Source: Pseudomonas congelans
Lineage (GTDB): Bacteria > Pseudomonadota > Gammaproteobacteria > Pseudomonadales > Pseudomonadaceae
Length of the DNA stretch: 64,000 bases
Reading direction: 5' to 3'
Assembly (NCBI RefSeq): GCF_900103225.1
Contig: NZ_FNJH01000005.1
Span: forward strand, 127,671-191,670
Shown here: positions 55,966 through 64,000 of the stretch, in pieces
Layout: each line of letters opens with the position of its first letter
How positions within the stretch are numbered: position 1 is the first letter of the stretch
The notes under the pieces: model-generated
Databases searched by the model: none
What the model was told of the DNA's origin: nothing
What the model saw: the letters and a program-made list of their open reading frames with translations, nothing else
Made by a program: the position numbers and the translations under genes

Positions 55966-56958
55966 TCAGATCGCGTGCTGTGCCTGCCACCAGCCACAGA
56001 ACTCATCCAGCGCCGTCCAAAGGCTGACCTGAGGCTGATAATCCAGATAATGCCTGGCGCGGCTGATATCAAGCGTGAAATCCCTGTTCATGACCTGCAT
56101 GCCCACTCTCGACAGGGTAGGTTCAGGTCTGCCCGGCCATAGCATACAGGCGGCCTCATTGATTGCCGCGGCGCTGTAGGCCAGCCCGAATGAACGATAA
56201 CGAGTGGCTTGAGGCAAGTGCATCTGCCGCATCACGTAATTGATCGCATCCCACAGCGGGACCGGCGTGCCATTGCTGATGTTGTAGGCCTTGCCCAGTG
56301 CCGAATCCGTTGCCAGCAAGCTGCTCAGCAGGGCTTCGTTGAGGTTTTGCATGCTGGTGAAATCCACCACGTTCAAGCCATTGCCGACGATCGACAGGCG
56401 CCTCTTGCGCTGCATGTGCAGCAAACGCGGGAAAATGCTGTTGTCGCCCGCACCGGTGACAAAGCGCGGCCGCAGGGCGATGACTTCAAGTCCGAATTCT
56501 TCGGCACCGAAAACCTTTTGCTCGGCCAGGTATTTGGTGGCCGCGTAGTGATTGTGAAAGCGCTTGGGCACCTGCTCTTCCTTGATGCCACGGTGCGAAT
56601 TGCCATCAAAGTAGATCGACGGCGAGGAAAGATGAACCAGCCTTCGCACCCTTTGTTTCAGGCAGCCCTCGACGATGTTTTCCGTAAGCTGCACGTTGCC
56701 CTGCATGAAATCCTGGCGACGTCCCCACGTACCGACCGAGCCTGCGCAATGCACGACCGCTTCCACGTCATCGCACAGTGCGCGCACCAGATAGGGATCG
56801 GCAAGGTCGCCCTGGATAAACTCGGCACCGCGCCTGACCAGGTGCTCGACACCTTCGGCACGACGGCCATTGATCCGCACGCTCATGCCCTGCTCAAGGG
56901 CAAAACGCGCAAAGCGTCCGCCGATGAAGCCGCTCGCGCCGGTGACCAGAATCTTCAT
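55966..56958 (-). CDS. NAD-dependent epimerase/dehydratase (extended SDR)
   Basis: 330 residues. The Rossmann motif GASGFIGG is at residues 7-14, the catalytic Ser/Tyr-x3-Lys as LSSPSIYF and YAATKYLAE near 145, and the NVQLTENIVEGC helix is typical. It belongs with 3-beta-HSD-like/OleD-type reductases that act on sterols or beta-hydroxy lipids or nucleotide sugars; the substrate is unclear. It stands alone. Confidence 0.85.
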   Translation of the reverse strand: MKILVTGASGFIGGRFARFALEQGMSVRINGRRAEGVEHLVRRGAEFIQGDLADPYLVRALCDDVEAVVHCAGSVGTWGRRQDFMQGNVQLTENIVEGCLKQRVRRLVHLSSPSIYFDGNSHRGIKEEQVPKRFHNHYAATKYLAEQKVFGAEEFGLEVIALRPRFVTGAGDNSIFPRLLHMQRKRRLSIVGNGLNVVDFTSMQNLNEALLSSLLATDSALGKAYNISNGTPVPLWDAINYVMRQMHLPQATRYRSFGLAYSAAAINEAACMLWPGRPEPTLSRVGMQVMNRDFTLDISRARHYLDYQPQVSLWTALDEFCGWWQAQHAI

Positions 56959-57031
56959 TTACCGCTCCATTAACGCGTCTGCAGGAAAGGAAAACACTGC
57001 CTGCATGGATTACACATGATCCTGTTGACGA

Positions 57032-57931
57032 TCAGTCTTCGCTCAGCGGCACCAGCCAGTGAACCGAATGTTGCGCCAGATGTTCGGTGAGGCGCGTCAG
57101 AAGCTGCCCACCATTGCGCCAATGATGCCAGTAGAGCGGCACATCAATGCAACGGTCCGGCAGCAATTCAAGCAGAGTGCCGTTGCGCAATTGGTCACGC
57201 ACCTGCAACTCGGGCGCCAGCCCCCAACCCATTCCCGCCTCGATCATACGGATGAAACCTTCGGAGGAAGGACACAAATGATGCTCGAAGCCGTCCTGAA
57301 CGCCCAGCAGTGCCAGATAACGATGCTGCAAAAGGTCGTCCGGCCCGTACACCAGTGCAGCGGATCTGACGAGCGTTTCAGGGCTGACACCGTCCGGAAA
57401 ATGGCGGGCGATGAACGCCGGACTGGCCAGCGCCCGGTAGCGCATGGCCCCCAGCAACTGGCTGCGTGCCCCGGCCACCGGACGCTCGCTGCCACACAGG
57501 CAGGCCGCCACTTCACCGGCGCGCATACGCTTGAGACCTACGTCCTGATCTTCGACAACCAGATCCAGCAGCAAACGATGCTGCGTACAAAACGCGCCAA
57601 TAGCCGGCGCCCACCAGGTTGCCAGACTGTCGGCATTCAAGGCGATTCGCAAACGCTCGGGCACACCCTCCTCGTCCAGTGCAGGCACCTGACTTTGCAG
57701 GTCGCGTTCCAGCAAACGGACCTGCTGCACGTGATTGAGCAGGCGCCGACCTATATCGGTCGGGCTCGGCGGCGTGGCGCGTACCAGCACCGGCAGGCCA
57801 ATGCGCGCCTCCAGCAATTTGATGCGCTGCGAGACCGCTGACTGAGAAAGCCCGAGCACCTGAGCGGCACGCTCGAACCCGGCCTGCTCGATCACGGCCG
57901 CCAGCGCCGACAACAATTTATAGTCGAACAT
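57032..57931 (-). CDS. argP: LysR-family regulator ArgP (IciA)
   Basis: 299 residues. The N-terminal helix-turn-helix (ERAAQVLGLSQSAVSQRIKL, about 19-38) and the ArgP-like effector domain are present. ArgP activates argO in response to arginine and is antagonised by lysine. ATG 57931 is used. It diverges from argO with a 94-base interval, the expected arrangement for a LysR regulator and its target. Confidence 0.9.
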   Translation of the reverse strand: MFDYKLLSALAAVIEQAGFERAAQVLGLSQSAVSQRIKLLEARIGLPVLVRATPPSPTDIGRRLLNHVQQVRLLERDLQSQVPALDEEGVPERLRIALNADSLATWWAPAIGAFCTQHRLLLDLVVEDQDVGLKRMRAGEVAACLCGSERPVAGARSQLLGAMRYRALASPAFIARHFPDGVSPETLVRSAALVYGPDDLLQHRYLALLGVQDGFEHHLCPSSEGFIRMIEAGMGWGLAPELQVRDQLRNGTLLELLPDRCIDVPLYWHHWRNGGQLLTRLTEHLAQHSVHWLVPLSED

Positions 57932-58025
57932 CAGTTTTCCTAATGAGCGATGAGGATTATTGGTTTTCCTTATATCCCTCACCCCATAAGAATGGCTATC
58001 TGAATCTGCTCGTTGGAACCTCCTT

Positions 58026-58628
58026 ATGTGGCAAAGCTACCTCAATGGGCTGCTGATCGCGGCTGGACTGATCATGGCTATCGGAACTCAAAATGCTTTT
58101 GTGCTGGCTCAGGGCCTGCGCCGTGAACATCACGTGGCGGTGGCGATGCTGTGCATTGTCTGCGACGCCCTGCTGGTGGCAGCAGGAGTGTTCGGTCTGG
58201 CCAATGTACTGGCACAGAATCCGACCCTGCTGGCAGTGGCGCGCTGGGGTGGTGTGATATTCCTCAGCTGGTACGGCCTGCAGGCATTGCGCCGCGCCTG
58301 CTCGCGGCAAAGCCTCGAGCGCAGCGCAGCGGCTGGCAGAAAATCGCTGCGCACCGTGTTGCTCAGCGCACTGGCCGTCACCTTGCTGAACCCGCATGTC
58401 TATCTGGACACCGTGCTGCTGATTGGCTCGCTGGGCGCACAACAGGGCGTACCTGGCGCGTATGTCGCCGGCGCAGCCAGTGCTTCGCTGCTGTGGTTCT
58501 CGAGCCTTGCCCTGGGCGCGGCATGGCTGGCTCCCTGGCTGGCCCGCCCTGCCACCTGGCGCATGCTGGACCTGATGATCGCGGTGATGATGTTCAGCGT
58601 GGCCTTGCAGTTGATACGGTCAGCCTGA
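58026..58628 (+). CDS. argO: LysE-family arginine/lysine exporter ArgO
   Basis: 200 residues with about six membrane helices. LIMAIGTQNAFVLAQGLRREH is the family's first-helix motif, and LLNPHVYLDTVLLIGSL is also typical. It exports arginine or its toxic analogues. GGAACC lies about six bases before ATG 58026. Controlled by the divergent argP. Confidence 0.9.
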   Translation: MWQSYLNGLLIAAGLIMAIGTQNAFVLAQGLRREHHVAVAMLCIVCDALLVAAGVFGLANVLAQNPTLLAVARWGGVIFLSWYGLQALRRACSRQSLERSAAAGRKSLRTVLLSALAVTLLNPHVYLDTVLLIGSLGAQQGVPGAYVAGAASASLLWFSSLALGAAWLAPWLARPATWRMLDLMIAVMMFSVALQLIRSA

Positions 58629-58697
58629 CGGTTTTCATGACCGCAGAGTCAATCGCGTGGGAACCTCTATCCCACACAGTTGTTGCGTGGTTAAGCC

Positions 58698-58729
58698 GCA
58701 GACCCGGTGCTATGATCCGGGGTCTGCGC
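58698..58729. promoter_or_regulatory. Dyad enclosing an extended -10, upstream of sodB
   Basis: CGCAGACCC and GGGTCTGCG are perfect nine-base arms. The intervening bases include TGCTATGAT, an extended -10 hexamer (58709-58717). This fits an operator overlapping the sodB promoter; a terminator for argO is possible, although no T-run follows. Confidence 0.5.
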
Positions 58730-58820
58730 CGCAAAAGAGTAAAACTCCCGGTGCATGCTGTATCTGGCCGCCCGTGATCGGCCCTGCGACTACCGCAATT
58801 GACCTGAAAGGAGATAAACC

Positions 58821-59402
58821 ATGGCTTTTGAATTGCCGCCACTGCCCTACGCCAAAGACGCTCTGGTGCCGCACATTTCTGCGGAGACTCTGGAATATCA
58901 CCACGACAAGCACCACAACACCTACGTCGTGAACCTGAACAACCTGGTGCCCGGCACCGAGTTCGAAGGCAAGACCCTGGAAGAGATCATCAAGACCTCC
59001 TCGGGCGGTATCTTCAACAACGCCGCGCAGGTCTGGAACCACACGTTCTACTGGAACTGCCTGGCCCCTAACGCTGGCGGCGAGCCTACCGGCGCTCTGG
59101 CCGAAGCTATCAACAAGGCGTTCGGTTCCTTCGACAAGTTCAAGGAAGAGTTCAGCAAGACTTCCATCGGCACTTTCGGCTCCGGCTGGGGCTGGCTGGT
59201 GAAGAAGGCTGACGGCTCCCTGGCACTGGCCAGCACTATCGGTGCCGGCAACCCGTTGACCAGCGGCGACACCCCGCTGCTGACCTGCGATGTGTGGGAA
59301 CACGCCTACTACATCGACTACCGCAATCTGCGTCCGAAGTACGTGGAAGCGTTCTGGAACCTGGTGAACTGGGACTTCGTGGCCAAGCAATTCGCAGCCT
59401 GA
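58821..59402 (+). CDS. sodB: Iron superoxide dismutase SodB
   Basis: 193 residues. The metal ligands are His in EYHHDKHHNTYV (about 27), His in NNAAQVWNHTFYWN (about 74), and Asp/His in LTCDVWEHAYYIDY (about 157 and 161). The GGIFNNAAQ and FGSGWGWLV segments, with Gln at the FeSOD position in AAQ, indicate iron. AAGGAGAT precedes ATG 58821. Confidence 0.95.
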   Translation: MAFELPPLPYAKDALVPHISAETLEYHHDKHHNTYVVNLNNLVPGTEFEGKTLEEIIKTSSGGIFNNAAQVWNHTFYWNCLAPNAGGEPTGALAEAINKAFGSFDKFKEEFSKTSIGTFGSGWGWLVKKADGSLALASTIGAGNPLTSGDTPLLTCDVWEHAYYIDYRNLRPKYVEAFWNLVNWDFVAKQFAA

Positions 59403-59416
59403 GTCCAGCGTCATCG

Positions 59417-59445
59417 AAAAAACCCGGCCTCGCGTCGGGTTTTTT
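59417..59445 (+). terminator. sodB terminator
   Basis: AAAAAACCCG and CGGGTTTTTT form the stem with a nine-base loop, followed by a T-run. Confidence 0.92.
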
Positions 59446-59518
59446 ATGTTTTCCGGTCCGCAAGGGCCGCTCACCGGACGCCCGTTTCACAGACGGCGTC
59501 GAACACCGGCCTGCCAGT

Positions 59519-59547
59519 CAGGCGAATCGAAAATCTTTTTTCGCCTG
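59519..59547. repeat. Inverted repeat upstream of bifA
   Basis: CAGGCGAA and TTCGCCTG are eight-base arms with 13 bases between them, within the 361-base gene-free stretch 59446-59806. The same stretch holds a direct repeat, ACGTAATTCT, at 59598 and 59613. No gene is seen in it. Confidence 0.5.
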
Positions 59548-59806
59548 CCGCCCATACTTTGTGTATTGTCAGAAAACGCTAGCTGACTCGTACTACAACG
59601 TAATTCTCTATGACGTAATTCTTTACAGTGTTCTGCTCAAGTTACCTACCTGGCCACCCGACGCACTGAGGTGGCTTTGGCCAGCAGGTGCAAGGAACGC
59701 GAAGATCAGCCAGGCGTACCGGTTGTGACAAGGTCACGGCGTGCAGGCCTGGTTTTTCGAGGGTCATGAGGCGATATGCCCTCCGACACGAACTAAGGAA
59801 CGGCCA

Positions 59807-61858
59807 TTGAAGCTGGAACTCAAGAACAGCCTGTCGGTAAAGTTGCTGCGCGTTGTGCTGCTTTCGGCGCTTCTGGTAGGCGTCCTGCTCAGCTGTGCAC
59901 AAATCGTCTTCGACGCCTACAAGACACGTCAGACCGTGGCGAACGATGCCGAGCGAATTCTCGGCATGTTCCGCGACCCCTCGACACAGGCCGTCTATAG
60001 CCTGGACCGCGAAATGGGCATGCAGGTCATCGAAGGCCTGTTTCAGGATGAATCGGTACGCATGGCGTCCATAGGACACCCCAACGAAAGCCTGCTCGCC
60101 GAGAAAGACCGGCCGCTGAAAACCGCCCCTACGCGTTGGCTGACAGACCTCATTCTCGGCCAGGAGCGCAGCTTCACCACTCAACTGGTAGGCCGCAGTC
60201 CTTACAGCGAGTATTACGGCGATTTGCGCATCACCCTCGACACCGCCAATTACGGCGAAAGCTTTCTGGTCAATGCCGGAATCATCTTTATCGCCGGCGT
60301 GCTGCGTGCGCTGGCAATGGGGCTGGTGCTGTATCTGGTCTATCACTGGCTGCTGACCAGGCCGCTGTCGAAGATCATCGAGCATCTGATCGCGATCAAC
60401 CCCGACCGCCCCAGCGAACATCAATTGCCGTTACTCAAAGGCCACGAGAAAAACGAACTGGGGATCTGGGTCAACACCGCCAATCAGTTGCTGGCCTCTA
60501 TCGAGCGCCACACTTATCTGCGCCACGAGGCCGAGAACAATCTGCAGCGCATGGCGCAATACGATTTCCTCACTGGCCTGCCCAATCGGCTTCAATTGCA
60601 GATCGGGCTGGACAGGATTCTGGAAGATGCGGGACGCCAGCAACACAGAGTGGCGGTTCTTTGCGTGGGTCTGGATGACTTCAAGGGGATCAACGAACAG
60701 TTCAGCTACCAGTCCGGCGACCAATTGCTGCTCGCACTCGCTGACCGCCTGCGCGCGCACAGCGTGCGACTCGGCGCACTGGCGCGCCTGGGCGGCGACC
60801 AGTTCGCGCTGGTCCAGTCCAACATCGAGCAGCCCTACGAGGCGGCAGAACTGGCGCAAAATATTCTGGATGAGCTGGAAGCTCCGTTCATCGTCGGTGA
60901 TCAGCAGATTCGACTGCGAGCGACTATCGGCATCACCCTGTTTCCCGAAGATGGCGACAGTACCGAGAAGCTGCTGCAAAAAGCCGAGCAGACCATGACG
61001 CTGGCCAAAGCGCGCTCGCGTAACCGGTATCAGTTCTACATCGCCAGTGTGGACAGCGAAATGCGCCGCCGCCGCGAACTCGAAAAAGACCTGCGCGAAG
61101 CCCTGCCACGCGATCAGTTGTACCTGGTCTATCAACCGCAGATCAGCTATCGCGATCACCGTATCGTCGGTGTGGAAGCACTGATCCGCTGGCAGCATCC
61201 GGAACATGGCCTGGTGCCGCCGGATGTATTCATCCCGCTGGCGGAACAGAACGGCACCATCATCGCCATCGGCGAATGGGTGCTGGATCAGGCCTGTCGC
61301 CAACTGCGCGAATGGCTCGATCAGGGCTTCACCGATTTGCGCATGGCAGTCAACCTGTCGACCGTGCAACTGCATCACGCCGAACTGCCGCGCGTGGTCA
61401 ACAACCTGCTGCAGATCTATCGCTTGCCACCGCGCAGCCTGGAACTGGAAGTGACCGAAACCGGGCTGATGGAAGATATCAACACCGCCGCCCAGCACCT
61501 GTTGAGCTTGCGACGCTCCGGCGCCTTGATCGCCATCGATGACTTCGGCACCGGCTACTCATCGCTGAGTTACCTGAAAAGCCTGCCGCTGGACAAGATC
61601 AAGATTGACCGCAGCTTCGTGCAGGACCTGATTGACGACGACGATGACGCCACCATCGTGCGGGCCATTATCCAGTTGGGCAAGAGCCTGGGCATGCAAG
61701 TCATTGCCGAAGGCGTGGAAACCGTCGAGCAGGAGGCTTATGTGGTGACCGAGGGCTGCCACGAAGGCCAGGGCTATCTGTACAGCAAGCCGCTGCCCGG
61801 GCGGGAGTTGCTGGCTTACCTCAAGCAGTCGCGTCAGGACCACGCCGCCAGCCTGTAA
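59807..61858 (+). CDS. bifA: c-di-GMP phosphodiesterase BifA (degenerate GGDEF + EAL)
   Basis: 683 residues, matching BifA (about 687). A membrane helix (about 13-33), a periplasmic sensor region (about 34-155), a second helix (about 160-185) and a linker precede GGDEF (about 255-410) and EAL (about 425-675). The GGDEF signature reads GGDQF, so cyclase activity is probably lost. The EAL domain has VGVEALIRW and the DDFGTGYSSL loop, so hydrolysis of c-di-GMP to pGpG is expected, promoting motility over biofilm. TTG 59807 is preferred because TAAGGAA lies six bases upstream; the frame is open to 59741. Confidence 0.92.
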   Translation: MKLELKNSLSVKLLRVVLLSALLVGVLLSCAQIVFDAYKTRQTVANDAERILGMFRDPSTQAVYSLDREMGMQVIEGLFQDESVRMASIGHPNESLLAEKDRPLKTAPTRWLTDLILGQERSFTTQLVGRSPYSEYYGDLRITLDTANYGESFLVNAGIIFIAGVLRALAMGLVLYLVYHWLLTRPLSKIIEHLIAINPDRPSEHQLPLLKGHEKNELGIWVNTANQLLASIERHTYLRHEAENNLQRMAQYDFLTGLPNRLQLQIGLDRILEDAGRQQHRVAVLCVGLDDFKGINEQFSYQSGDQLLLALADRLRAHSVRLGALARLGGDQFALVQSNIEQPYEAAELAQNILDELEAPFIVGDQQIRLRATIGITLFPEDGDSTEKLLQKAEQTMTLAKARSRNRYQFYIASVDSEMRRRRELEKDLREALPRDQLYLVYQPQISYRDHRIVGVEALIRWQHPEHGLVPPDVFIPLAEQNGTIIAIGEWVLDQACRQLREWLDQGFTDLRMAVNLSTVQLHHAELPRVVNNLLQIYRLPPRSLELEVTETGLMEDINTAAQHLLSLRRSGALIAIDDFGTGYSSLSYLKSLPLDKIKIDRSFVQDLIDDDDDATIVRAIIQLGKSLGMQVIAEGVETVEQEAYVVTEGCHEGQGYLYSKPLPGRELLAYLKQSRQDHAASL

Positions 61859-61960
61859 GCCGGCTTGCATACTCCCGGCCATCCAAGTCATCTTGAAACC
61901 GTCTGTTACAACCTGCCGAATGCCTGAACACGCCCACACAGGCGTTTTGCCTTTACATCG

Positions 61961-61981
61961 AATGCAAATCTTTCGCATTAT
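61961..61981. promoter_or_regulatory. Fur-box-like sequence
   Basis: The 21 bases starting AATGCAAATC match about 16 of 21 positions of an AATGATAATC-type Fur box, and form a partial dyad (AATGC with GCATT). It lies 57 bases before the imelysin start. Confidence 0.6.
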
Positions 61982-62037
61982 GTCGCAGATTTTATGGGCG
62001 CACCCCGCCATCACCTTTATCGACGCAGGATTCCGTC

Positions 62038-63396
62038 ATGATTCGTATGCCTCTGGCAACCGCTAGTCTGTTGGCCATCGCTATCTCTCTCGCCGGTTGT
62101 GGCGAAGGCAAGGACAAGGCTGCCGCCCCGGCACCCGCGCCAGCTGCTGCGCCGGCGGCGCCGGCTGTGACGCCTGCTGCCCCTGCTCCGGCAGCAGCCG
62201 CCCAGACTGACGACGCGGCGGCCAAGGCGGTGGTCGCGAACTACGCCAACATGGTGTCCGCAGTATTCGACGATGCCGAGGCCGGTGCGAAAAAACTCAG
62301 CACTGCCGTCGACGCTTTCCTCGCCAAGCCCAACGATGAAACCCTGAAAGCCGCCCGCGAGGCGTGGATCGCTGCGCGTGTGCCTTACATGCAGAGCGAA
62401 GTGTTCCGCTTCGGCAACACCATCATCGACGACTGGGAAGGACAGGTTAATGCCTGGCCCCTGGACGAAGGTCTGATCGACTATGTGGCCAAGGATTACC
62501 AGCACGCACTGGGCAACCCGGGCGCCACTGCCAACATCATCGCCAACACCGAAATTCAGGTCGGCGAAGACAAGGTCGACGTGAAGGAAATCACCTCAGA
62601 AAAACTCGCCAGCCTGAACGAGCTGGGTGGTTCCGAGGCCAACGTTGCCACTGGCTACCACGCCATCGAATTCCTGCTCTGGGGCCAGGACCTGAACGGT
62701 ACCGGTCCTGGCGCCGGCGCACGTCCGGCCAGCGATTACCTGGAAGGGGCTGGCGCAACCGGCGGCCACAATGACCGCCGCCGCGCCTACCTCAAGGCTG
62801 TCACCGATCTGTTGGTCAGCGACCTTGAAGAAATGTCCGGTAACTGGAAAGCCGGCGTGCCCGACAACTACCGCGCGACCCTGGAAGCCGAATCAGGCGA
62901 AAGCGGTCTGCGTAAAATGCTCTTCGGCATGGGCAGCCTGTCGCTGGGTGAACTGGCGGGCGAGCGCATGAAAGTCGCACTGGAAGCCAACTCCAGCGAA
63001 GACGAACACGACTGCTTCAGCGACAACACGCACAACTCGCACTTCTACAACGGCAAGGGCATTCGCAACGTTTATCTGGGCGAGTACACCCGCACCGACG
63101 GCAGCAAGGTCAGCGGGCCAAGCCTTTCGTCCCTGGTTGCCAAGGCAGACCCGGCCACCGACGCCACCTTGCGCGCCGACCTGGACGACACGCAGGCCAA
63201 GTTGCAGGTCATCGTCGATCATGCAAACAAGGGCGAGCATTTCGATCAGTTGATCGCTGCCGGCAACACGGCAGGCAATCAGGTGGTACGTGACGCTATC
63301 GCCGCGCTGGTCAAACAGACAGGTGCTATCGAACAGGCGGCTGGCAAGCTGGGCATAACCGATCTGAACCCGGACAACGCCGATCACGAGTTCTGA
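62038..63396 (+). CDS. icmP: Imelysin (M75)-family iron-regulated lipoprotein, IcmP-like
   Basis: 452 residues. A lipoprotein signal ends at SLAGC (Cys21). An Ala/Pro-rich linker (about 27-60) follows, then the imelysin domain with the signature GxHxxE in TGYHAIEFLLWGQD near residue 208. These are periplasmic or outer-membrane proteins of iron uptake, called insulin-cleaving metalloproteinase in P. aeruginosa, although protease activity is doubtful in other members. A Fur-box-like site precedes it. Confidence 0.88.
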   Translation: MIRMPLATASLLAIAISLAGCGEGKDKAAAPAPAPAAAPAAPAVTPAAPAPAAAAQTDDAAAKAVVANYANMVSAVFDDAEAGAKKLSTAVDAFLAKPNDETLKAAREAWIAARVPYMQSEVFRFGNTIIDDWEGQVNAWPLDEGLIDYVAKDYQHALGNPGATANIIANTEIQVGEDKVDVKEITSEKLASLNELGGSEANVATGYHAIEFLLWGQDLNGTGPGAGARPASDYLEGAGATGGHNDRRRAYLKAVTDLLVSDLEEMSGNWKAGVPDNYRATLEAESGESGLRKMLFGMGSLSLGELAGERMKVALEANSSEDEHDCFSDNTHNSHFYNGKGIRNVYLGEYTRTDGSKVSGPSLSSLVAKADPATDATLRADLDDTQAKLQVIVDHANKGEHFDQLIAAGNTAGNQVVRDAIAALVKQTGAIEQAAGKLGITDLNPDNADHEF

Positions 63397-63423
63397 TCAA
63401 CCGCGTTTGTTGCGATGACAATC

Positions 63424-63455
63424 AATGCCGGTCAGTTCGCTGACCGGCATTTTTT
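63424..63455 (+). terminator. Terminator after the imelysin gene
   Basis: AATGCCGGTCAG, a TTCG tetraloop, and CTGACCGGCATT form a perfect 12-base-pair hairpin followed by TTTT. Confidence 0.95.
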
Positions 63456-63527
63456 GTGTCTGATCGACAGGCATCGTTTTCAGCTGTGGTGCGCGCTGGC
63501 TCGCGACATGGACAAACTCCGCCAGCA

Positions 63528-64000
63528 TCAATACAACGTATCCGCAATACGTCCCGGCAACGCCTTGTCATAGGCCTCGCCGTCGATCTGCTCAGCCGAA
63601 ACCGCCTTGAGTATCTGCCCGGCAGTGGGCAGCGCGCTGCGTTCGATGTGCTGTGCCGGGTCCCACAAGCCAGACCTGATGGTCGCCCTGCTGCACTGGA
63701 AATACACGCTGGTCACGCAAATACGCAAGACAGACCTGGGCAACTGGCCCTTCACTGCGAAACGCGAGAGCAACTCGGGCTCAACCGATATCTGTGCGGT
63801 TCCGTTGACGCGCAGGGTTTCACCTACGCCGGGTATCAGAAACAGCAACGCAACGCGCGGATCGTTGACGATGTTGCGCAGCGTATCGATGCGGTTGTTG
63901 CCGCGTCGGTCAGGCAGATAAAGCGTCTTGCTGTCCTCGATATGCACCAGACCCGCCTGATCTCCCCGTGGAGAAGCATCGAGCCCGTCAGGACCGGCAG
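63528..64000 (-). CDS. PPOX-type FMN-binding flavoprotein, 5' end outside window
   Basis: The frame is open to the last base of the window, so the N-terminus is missing; 156 residues are visible. The blocks SPRGDQAG, TLYLPDRRGNNRIDTLRNIV, ALLFLIPGVGETLRVNGTA and RSGLWDP match the pyridoxamine 5'-phosphate oxidase-like family sometimes called MSMEG_1061/DR2398. These bind FMN; the substrate is unknown. It faces the imelysin gene. Confidence 0.85.
   Translation of the reverse strand, partial: AGPDGLDASPRGDQAGLVHIEDSKTLYLPDRRGNNRIDTLRNIVNDPRVALLFLIPGVGETLRVNGTAQISVEPELLSRFAVKGQLPRSVLRICVTSVYFQCSRATIRSGLWDPAQHIERSALPTAGQILKAVSAEQIDGEAYDKALPGRIADTLY

Overview
The window is chromosomal DNA of a fluorescent pseudomonad, most likely the Pseudomonas syringae group. 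The evidence is the moderately high GC content, REP-type intergenic palindromes, an H-NS-like MvaT, a PmeR/TtgR-MexAB-OprM locus, an IclR-type PcaR with pcaIJF, a BifA-type c-di-GMP phosphodiesterase beside sodB and argO/argP, and DUF6124 and Hcp/Tae4 accessory genes. From memory, and not checked, the order purU-mvaT-sbcB-(RDD to DUF58 operon)-pykA-fumarase and the order olsBA-arsR-MFS-xenB-argP-argO-sodB-bifA-imelysin resemble P. aeruginosa. Most of the window is therefore conserved backbone with small accessory insertions.

Layout. 1-6.2 kb: the 3' part of a hybrid sensor kinase, an HscC-type Hsp70 with its coupled J-domain partner, and a dicarboxylate-type MFS permease. 6.2-11.4 kb: a small secreted repeat protein, a flavin reductase-like protein, two small unknown proteins, a DHA2 drug exporter, and a DUF3396 (type VI immunity family) gene coupled to a 67-codon ORF. 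11.6-18.4 kb: divergent pmeR and mexAB-oprM with a TtgR-like operator between them. 18.4-23.8 kb: the beta-ketoadipate genes pcaT, pcaF, pcaJ, pcaI and their regulator pcaR, with PcaR-like boxes upstream of pcaI and pcaR. 23.8-24.0 kb: a promoter-hairpin-terminator unit facing away from pcaR that looks like an unannotated small RNA.

24.6-30 kb: pitA, purU, mvaT and sbcB. 30.1-37 kb: a tightly overlapping six-gene operon, RDD, SpoIIM-like, DUF4129, DUF4350, MoxR ATPase and DUF58, probably an envelope-associated chaperone system. 37-42.4 kb: a PilZ protein, a lipoprotein, pyruvate kinase, a ferredoxin reductase-like protein and class I fumarase. 42.7-45.5 kb: an accessory island with Hcp, a Tae4 amidase effector, two tandem Tai4-like immunity genes, a degraded ORF and a DUF6124 gene behind a strongly folded leader.

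45.5-54 kb: a phospholipase D/cardiolipin synthase-like enzyme, YceI, a serine hydrolase, the ornithine lipid genes olsB-olsA, ACP phosphodiesterase, and an ArsR-MFS-xenobiotic reductase operon. 54-64 kb: a two-repeat proline-rich protein, a membrane coiled-coil protein, an SDR epimerase, divergent argP/argO, sodB, bifA, a Fur-box-preceded imelysin lipoprotein, and an FMN-binding PPOX-type protein cut by the window end. I saw no rRNA, tRNA, CRISPR array, complete insertion sequence or prophage.
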